From positions 1-37,946 of the forward strand of contig JAWWAC010000028.1 of the NCBI GenBank assembly GCA_033721915.1: a stretch of 37,946 bases of DNA. Reading direction: 5' to 3'. The first letter of the stretch is position 1; the number at the start of each line of letters is the position of its first letter. The notes beneath the pieces were generated by a model, which did not search any database, was not told the origin of the DNA, and saw only the letters and a program-made list of their open reading frames with translations. The DNA is from REBR01 sp033721915. GTDB lineage: Bacteria; Pseudomonadota; Gammaproteobacteria; Pseudomonadales; Oleiphilaceae. Of the stretch, positions 33,684-37,946 are shown one piece after another. Made by a program: the position numbers and the translations under genes.

Positions 33684-34379
33684 ATGGCCACACTGCACCT
33701 GATCCGCCACGGTCAGGCCAGCTTCGGTGCCGCCGACTACGACCAGCTCTCCGACACCGGCTACCGCCAGGGTCGGGTGCTGGGGGCCTGGCTGGCGGCC
33801 ACCCAGACCCCCGGTGCCGTCTACACCGGCACACTCAAGCGCCACCGCCAGACACTGGCGGCCATGGAGGAGGGGGCCGACAGCTCCTGGGAGAGCATCC
33901 GTGGTGAACTGGCCGGGCTCAATGAGTTCGACCACCTGGCGGTGCTCCATGCCTGGAACCCGGCCTGGTCCGACCGCCACGCCATGGCCCGTGACCTGGC
34001 CGAGACCGGCGAACCCAGAAAAGCCTTCCAGAAAGCCTTTGTGGCGGCGGTGGAGCGCTGGGTCAGCGGCCGCAACGAGGCGGACTACGCCGAGACCTGG
34101 AAGGGCTTCCAGGAGCGGGTCTGGGCAGCCATCGAGACCATCATGAGCGAGGCGTCCGGCGCCGGTGACATCTACGCCGTCACCTCCGGCGGGCCCATCA
34201 GCGTGGTGGCACAGCGACTTCTGGCACTGGACGACCGCAAGGCACTGGGCCTGAACACCGTGCTGGCCAACACCAGTGTCAGCCGTATGCTGTTCAGCGG
34301 CCGTCGCCATAGCCTGGCGGTGTTCAACAACTTCTCACACCTGGAAGCCCAGGACCCGGCACTGGTGACCTACCGCTAG
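33684..34379 (+). CDS. Histidine-phosphatase-superfamily protein lacking the second catalytic His
   Basis: 231 residues. The phosphoglycerate mutase-like fold begins with LIRHGQAS (phospho-acceptor H9), and TGTLKRHRQT has the conserved arginine. The second catalytic histidine normally sits in a SHGG motif near the end; here it is TSGG (S168). The acid/base glutamate region is NEFD. It may be a slow phosphatase, a specialised one, or a non-catalytic phospho-ligand binder. It follows the kinase by 37 bases with AGGAAG before the ATG. It may deal with the phosphorylated intermediate made by the kinase, which is inference from position. Confidence 0.85.
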   Translation: MATLHLIRHGQASFGAADYDQLSDTGYRQGRVLGAWLAATQTPGAVYTGTLKRHRQTLAAMEEGADSSWESIRGELAGLNEFDHLAVLHAWNPAWSDRHAMARDLAETGEPRKAFQKAFVAAVERWVSGRNEADYAETWKGFQERVWAAIETIMSEASGAGDIYAVTSGGPISVVAQRLLALDDRKALGLNTVLANTSVSRMLFSGRRHSLAVFNNFSHLEAQDPALVTYR

Positions 34380-34418
34380 CCGGGATTCACAACCCCCATT
34401 TGACGAAGGATGATTCCC

Positions 34419-35186
34419 ATGAGTAAGGACCTGTTCAATCTGGACGGAAAAATCGCACTGGTCACCGGCGCCAGCCGTGGCATTGGCGAGGAAATCGCCC
34501 GCCTTCTGGCCGCCCAGGGCGCCCACGTGATTGTCTCAAGCCGCAAGATCGACGGCTGCGAGGCGGTGGCCTCCTCCATCCGGGACAACGGCGGCAGCGC
34601 CGAAGCCCGGGCCTGCCACATCGGTGACATGGAGCAGGTGAATTCGATCTTCGCCGATATCGCCGCCGAGCACGGCCGCCTGGACATACTGGTGAACAAC
34701 GCCGCCGCCAACCCCTACTTCGGGCCCATTGAGGACACCGACATCGGCGCCTTCAACAAGACCGTTGAAGTGAATATCCGCGGTTACTTCTTCATGACCA
34801 GCCAGGGCGTGAAGCTGATGAAGCAGGGCCAGGGCGGTTCCATCGTCAACGTGGCCTCCGTGAACGGCATTATCCCCGGCCACTTCCAGGGCATCTACTC
34901 CATCAGCAAGGCCGCCGTGATCCAGATGACCAAGGCCTTCGCCACCGAGCTGGGCCAGCAGGGCATCCGCGTCAACGCGCTGCTGCCGGGCCTGACGGAC
35001 ACCAAGTTCGCCAGCGCACTGACCAGCAACGAGTCCATCAAGAAGCAGGCCATGGCCCATATTCCCATGAAGCGGGTGGCCGAGCCCAGCGAGATGGCCG
35101 GCTCCGTGCTCTACCTGGTCTCCGGTGCCGCCAGCTACACCACCGGTGCCTGCATCAACGTGGACGGCGGCTACCTCACCGTCTGA
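34419..35186 (+). CDS. Short-chain dehydrogenase/reductase (second of two, FabG/DHRS4-like)
   Basis: 255 residues. SDR motifs: TGASRGIG (16-23), NNAAAN (93-98, with Ala for the usual Gly), catalytic serine in VASVNG, Y160 and K164 in YSISKAA, and the C-terminal NVDGGYLTV typical of FabG-like enzymes. SSR (40-42) after the second strand suggests NADP(H). A 3-hydroxyacyl or keto-group reduction/oxidation in the operon's pathway is likely. The ATG at 34419 is preferred over the one at 34410 because GAAGGA lies eight bases before it. It ends the operon, 40 bases after the phosphatase-like gene. Confidence 0.93.
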   Translation: MSKDLFNLDGKIALVTGASRGIGEEIARLLAAQGAHVIVSSRKIDGCEAVASSIRDNGGSAEARACHIGDMEQVNSIFADIAAEHGRLDILVNNAAANPYFGPIEDTDIGAFNKTVEVNIRGYFFMTSQGVKLMKQGQGGSIVNVASVNGIIPGHFQGIYSISKAAVIQMTKAFATELGQQGIRVNALLPGLTDTKFASALTSNESIKKQAMAHIPMKRVAEPSEMAGSVLYLVSGAASYTTGACINVDGGYLTV

Positions 35187-35238
35187 TCCGCCCCTCCGGT
35201 AACGCCCCCCCTCCCGGAGAGACGGTCTCCGGGCAAAA

Positions 35239-35287
35239 CACAGCGACCCGCCCGGGTCGCTGTGCCTCGCTTCACTGATTGTTTTTT
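35239..35287 (+). terminator. Hairpin region ending the ACAD operon
   Basis: CACAGCGACCC (35239-35249) pairs perfectly with GGGTCGCTGTG (35254-35264) around a 4-base loop. A run of six T (35282-35287) comes only 17 bases later. A second short hairpin (CCGGAGA/TCTCCGG) lies just upstream. Probably terminates transcription. Confidence 0.6.
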
Positions 35288-35300
35288 GCCCCCTTCCCGT

Positions 35301-35330
35301 TTGCCTTTCACGGCCCAGGCTGGTTACTCT
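35301..35330 (+). promoter_or_regulatory. Candidate dodecin promoter
   Basis: TTGCCT (35301-35306), 18 bases, TACTCT (35325-35330). Predicted start near 35337. Confidence 0.4.
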
Positions 35331-35339
35331 CAAAGAGGA

Positions 35340-35358
35340 TCACTAGTATTCCTAGTGA
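35340..35358. promoter_or_regulatory. Inverted repeat in the dodecin leader
   Basis: TCACTAG (35340-35346) and CTAGTGA (35352-35358) are perfect arms around TATTC, just after the predicted start. It could be a repressor operator or a 5' leader hairpin. Confidence 0.45.
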
Positions 35359-35388
35359 AGTCGTTCATAAGAATCAGGAGTTTTTTTT

Positions 35389-35598
35389 ATGTCCGCTCAT
35401 GTTTACAAGAAAGTGGAAATCGTCGGTTCCTCACCCAAGAGCATTGAAGAGGCCATCGAAAATGCCCTTTCCACCGCTTCCCGTTCCATCAAGAACCTGG
35501 AGTGGTTCGAGGTGCAGGAAACCCGTGGCCACGTGGAAAACGGCCGTGTAGGCCACTACCAGGTGGTGCTCAAGGTGGGCTTCCGCATCGAGGAATGA
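35389..35598 (+). CDS. Dodecin (flavin-binding/storage protein)
   Basis: 69 residues, the usual dodecin length. Dodecins form hollow dodecamers that bind flavins (FMN, riboflavin) and buffer free flavin. The flavin-stacking tryptophan W39 is in LEWFEVQETRGH; the N-terminal KKVEIVGSSPKSIEEAIENA and the C-terminal YQVVLKVGFRIE complete the one-helix, three-strand fold. CAGGAG lies eight T residues before the ATG. It is followed 42 bases later by nfeD, possibly on the same transcript. Confidence 0.95.
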   Translation: MSAHVYKKVEIVGSSPKSIEEAIENALSTASRSIKNLEWFEVQETRGHVENGRVGHYQVVLKVGFRIEE

Positions 35599-35640
35599 TG
35601 AACGGACAGCCCGGTGTCAGACCAACGGGAGAGGCAACCG

Positions 35641-37164
35641 ATGCAGCATCGTTTCAAGGGACCTGACCGGATCCCCCTGAGCTGGATCCGAAAAGCCGCG
35701 ATCCTGTGCCTCCTGGCACTGGGCAGCCTGTCACTGCTGGCGGGGGCCTCTGACGATAACGGCCAGGGAGACGGGGCCCGCCCCGATGTGTGGGTAATGA
35801 CACTGGACGGGGCCATAGGCCCCGCCTCCGCCAGCTGGTTTATCCGCACCCTGGAGTCGGCGGAGAAGGCAGACGCAGACCTGCTGGTGCTGGAGCTGGA
35901 CACTCCCGGTGGCCTGGACTCCGCCATGCGGGACATGATCCAGAAAATCCTCGATTCCCGCGTACCCGTGGCCACCTACGTCACCCCCAGTGGCGCCAGG
36001 GCCGCCAGCGCCGGCACCTACATCCTCTACGGCTCCCACGTGGCCGCCATGGCCCCCGCCACCAACCTGGGCTCCGCCACGCCGGTGCAGATGGGTGGCG
36101 GCGGTGGGGGTGACCAGGACGACGGCGGCTTCCCCATGAGTCTAGGCAGGGTCCTGCCCGCACAGGCGAGCAACGACAGCGGCGCTGACGCCACAGGCAA
36201 TGACAGCGCCAGCAACGGCGACTCCCCGAAGGAAGAGGGGGAAGACGGCGCCGCCGCCGACCAGGATGAGATGAGCGCCATGGAGAAAAAGGTCATCAAC
36301 GACGCCGTGGCCTACATCCGGGGCCTGGCGCAGCTGCGCGGGCGCAATGCGGACTGGGCGGAGCAGGCGGTGCGCGAGGCGGTCAGCCTCTCCTCCAGCG
36401 AGGCCCTTGAGAAAAACGTTATCGATATCCGCGCCGACACACTGGATAACCTCATGACACAGGCCCATGGCATGGAAGTGGACATGGGCGACACAATGCG
36501 CACCCTGGATCTGGAAAACGCTGTATTCAACCGCATTGAAAAGGACTGGCGCACCCAGTTTCTCACCGTAATCACCAACCCCAGCGTGGCCTACATACTG
36601 ATGCTGATCGGCATCTACGGGCTGATACTGGAGTTCTACAACCCCGGCATGGGCGTGCCCGGCGTGGTGGGGGCCATCTCACTGCTTCTGGGGCTGTACG
36701 CGCTGCAGATGCTGCCCATCAGTTTCGTGGGCCTGGGGCTGATGCTGCTGGGCATCGCGCTGATGGCGGTGGAGGCCTTTGCCCCGTCATTCGGCATCTT
36801 CGGACTGGGCGGTGCGGCGGCCTTTGTGGTGGGGTCCATCATGTTGATGGACACAGACGTGCCCGGCTACCAGATTGCCATGCCACTGATCGCGGCGGTG
36901 GCGGTGTCCACCGTGGTGATCATGATCTTTGTGCTGCGCATGGCTTTGCAGGCCCGCAAGAGAACCGTGGTCAGCGGTGCCGAGGGCATGATCGGCAGCA
37001 GCGCCGAGGCGGTGGAGGATTTCACCGGTGAAGGGCATGTGCGGGCCTGGGGCGAGATCTGGAAGGCCAGCACCAGCAGCAGCCCTGTCCACAAAGGGGA
37101 CAGGCTGCGCATTACCGAGGTAGACGGACTCAAACTCAAGGTAACGCCAGAGGACAACCCATGA
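35641..37164 (+). CDS. NfeD-family membrane serine protease (long form)
   Basis: 507 residues. Signal-type segment at about 17-36. ClpP-like protease domain (about 48-290): LVLELDTPGG, then catalytic S123 in GARAASAGTYI and APATNLGSATPV. An Asp/Gly/Glu-rich, low-complexity insert occupies about 150-215. Four or five membrane helices (about 315-440), then a C-terminal OB-fold NfeD domain (SGAEGMIGSSAEAVEDF onward). Long NfeD proteins process stomatin-type partners, and the slipin gene overlaps its stop by four bases. The start ATG at 35641 has GGGAGAGG before it; an in-frame GTG at 35614 is less likely. Confidence 0.93.
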   Translation: MQHRFKGPDRIPLSWIRKAAILCLLALGSLSLLAGASDDNGQGDGARPDVWVMTLDGAIGPASASWFIRTLESAEKADADLLVLELDTPGGLDSAMRDMIQKILDSRVPVATYVTPSGARAASAGTYILYGSHVAAMAPATNLGSATPVQMGGGGGGDQDDGGFPMSLGRVLPAQASNDSGADATGNDSASNGDSPKEEGEDGAAADQDEMSAMEKKVINDAVAYIRGLAQLRGRNADWAEQAVREAVSLSSSEALEKNVIDIRADTLDNLMTQAHGMEVDMGDTMRTLDLENAVFNRIEKDWRTQFLTVITNPSVAYILMLIGIYGLILEFYNPGMGVPGVVGAISLLLGLYALQMLPISFVGLGLMLLGIALMAVEAFAPSFGIFGLGGAAAFVVGSIMLMDTDVPGYQIAMPLIAAVAVSTVVIMIFVLRMALQARKRTVVSGAEGMIGSSAEAVEDFTGEGHVRAWGEIWKASTSSSPVHKGDRLRITEVDGLKLKVTPEDNP

Positions 37165-37934
37165 TTAACTATTTCATTCTTGCCATTGCGATCATTGTCG
37201 TCAGCCTGCTGCTGAGCATGTTCCGCATCCTGCGTGAATACGAGCGGGGTGTGGTGTTTATTCTGGGCCGCTTCCAGAAGGTCAAGGGCCCGGGCCTGAT
37301 CATCATCATCCCCTTCATCCAGCAGATAGTGCGCATCGACCTGCGCACCATTGTGCTGGATGTGCCCTCACAGGATGTCATCTCACGGGACAACGTCTCG
37401 GTGAAGGTCAACGCCGTGCTCTACTTCCGGGTCATGGACCCCCAGAAGGCGGTGATCAACGTGGAGAACTTTTACGCCGCCACCAGCCAGCTGGCACAGA
37501 CCACACTGCGTTCGGTGCTGGGCAAGCACGAGCTGGACGACATGCTCGCCTCCAGGGACCAGCTTAACGCCGACATCCAGGAGATCCTGGACACACAGAC
37601 CGACGCCTGGGGCATCAAGGTGGCCAATGTGGAGATCAAGCATGTGGACCTGGACGAGTCCATGATCCGCGTCATCGCGCGCCAGGCCGAGGCGGAGCGC
37701 TCACGGCGGGCCAAGATCATCCATGCCGAGGGCGAGCACGAGGCCTCCAAGCGCCTGCTTGAGGCGGCGAAAACCCTGTCCGCACAGCCCGAGGCACTGC
37801 AGCTGCGTTACCTGCAGACGCTCAATGACATCGCCGGCGAGCAGAATTCGACCATCGTCTTCCCGGTGCCGATGGATCTGATCAAGCCGATGCTGGATGC
37901 GATTGGAAGCAAGGGGAAGGGGGAGAGCGTGTAG
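37161..37934 (+). CDS. Slipin (stomatin/SPFH-domain membrane protein)
   Basis: 257 residues. An N-terminal membrane helix (about 2-22) is followed by the SPFH/band 7 domain: EYERGVVFILGRFQKVKGPGL is its opening (given to residue 46), then VPSQDVISRDNVSV and YFRVMDP. A coiled-coil segment rich in Ala/Glu/Arg (about 172-210) and a hydrophobic C-terminus (TIVFPVPMDLIKPM) follow. Slipins oligomerise in membrane microdomains; the C-terminus is the site cut by NfeD-type proteases in studied cases. Its ATG overlaps the nfeD stop (ATGA at 37161-37164), so the pair is translationally coupled. Confidence 0.95.
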   Translation: MINYFILAIAIIVVSLLLSMFRILREYERGVVFILGRFQKVKGPGLIIIIPFIQQIVRIDLRTIVLDVPSQDVISRDNVSVKVNAVLYFRVMDPQKAVINVENFYAATSQLAQTTLRSVLGKHELDDMLASRDQLNADIQEILDTQTDAWGIKVANVEIKHVDLDESMIRVIARQAEAERSRRAKIIHAEGEHEASKRLLEAAKTLSAQPEALQLRYLQTLNDIAGEQNSTIVFPVPMDLIKPMLDAIGSKGKGESV

Positions 37935-37946
37935 ATGTTCACCTTC
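37935..37946 (+). CDS. Possible start of the next gene (four codons)
   Basis: An ATG directly after the slipin stop has GGGAGAG about eight bases upstream. Only MFTF is visible before the window ends; no identification is possible. Confidence 0.3.

Noticed and set aside
32585..33691. Open frame of about 368 codons on the minus strand
   Set aside because: It is antisense to the ACAD10/11-type kinase with all catalytic motifs on the plus strand; a shadow frame.
35340..35358. FMN riboswitch before dodecin
   Set aside because: The leader is only about 50 bases, with one small hairpin; the RFN element is over 100 bases with several conserved helices.
35614..35640. GTG start of nfeD at 35614
   Set aside because: In frame, but GGGAGAGG is correctly spaced for the ATG at 35641.

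Overview
The window is ordinary, dense chromosome from a GC-rich gammaproteobacterium (low 60s % GC by eye). It shows no IS element, prophage, CRISPR array, tRNA or rRNA. Gene content and order point to a Marinobacter-like, lipid-using marine bacterium. The run ppc-adk-tsaB-small protein-rsmJ-plsB matches, as I recall, an order found in Pseudomonas and relatives. The 517-residue reductase closely resembles the alcohol-forming fatty acyl-CoA reductases of Marinobacter wax-ester metabolism. The genus is an inference.

Layout. 1-5.5 kb: start of a class II aldolase, a YajD-type HNH protein, a GAF/GGDEF/EAL signalling protein, a small conserved protein and ppc. 5.7-12.6 kb: housekeeping genes adk, tsaB, rsmJ, plsB (reverse) and murI, then a methyltransferase. 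12.8-16.5 kb (reverse): an HDOD-histidine kinase and a REC-PAS-GGDEF-EAL response regulator in one operon, which together look like a complete two-component c-di-GMP switch. 16.8-23.5 kb: a MinD/FlhG-like ATPase with a long unrecognised C-terminal region, then lipid genes (fatty acyl-CoA reductase, acetyl-CoA synthetase, membrane fatty acid desaturase), each with its own promoter-like region. 23.6-28.0 kb: DUF1439 lipoprotein, aminotransferase, D-2-hydroxyacid dehydrogenase and a D-malate/tartrate dehydrogenase-like enzyme. 28.1-29.2 kb: a stand-alone EAL protein with an overlapping three-helix membrane protein.

30.1-35.2 kb: a LysR regulator faces a five-gene operon made of an ACAD10/11-type acyl-CoA dehydrogenase, an SDR, an APH-type kinase, a histidine-phosphatase-fold protein and a second SDR. 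The dehydrogenase and kinase correspond to the two halves of vertebrate ACAD10/ACAD11 and to LvaC/LvaA of Pseudomonas levulinate catabolism. The operon is therefore best read as a kinase-dependent pathway for 4-hydroxy (or otherwise gamma-substituted) acyl-CoAs. This is the most interesting system in the window. 35.4-37.9 kb: dodecin, then an nfeD-slipin membrane pair, and the first codons of another gene at the right edge.

Several intergenic regions hold well-formed regulatory sequences: a near-consensus CRP/Vfr site before the reductase, a palindrome at the predicted start of desaturase transcription, a palindrome over the predicted plsB -10, and an inverted repeat between lysR and the ACAD operon. 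No gene-free stretch exceeds 300 bases; the longest are 16509-16793 and 25535-25793, both described.
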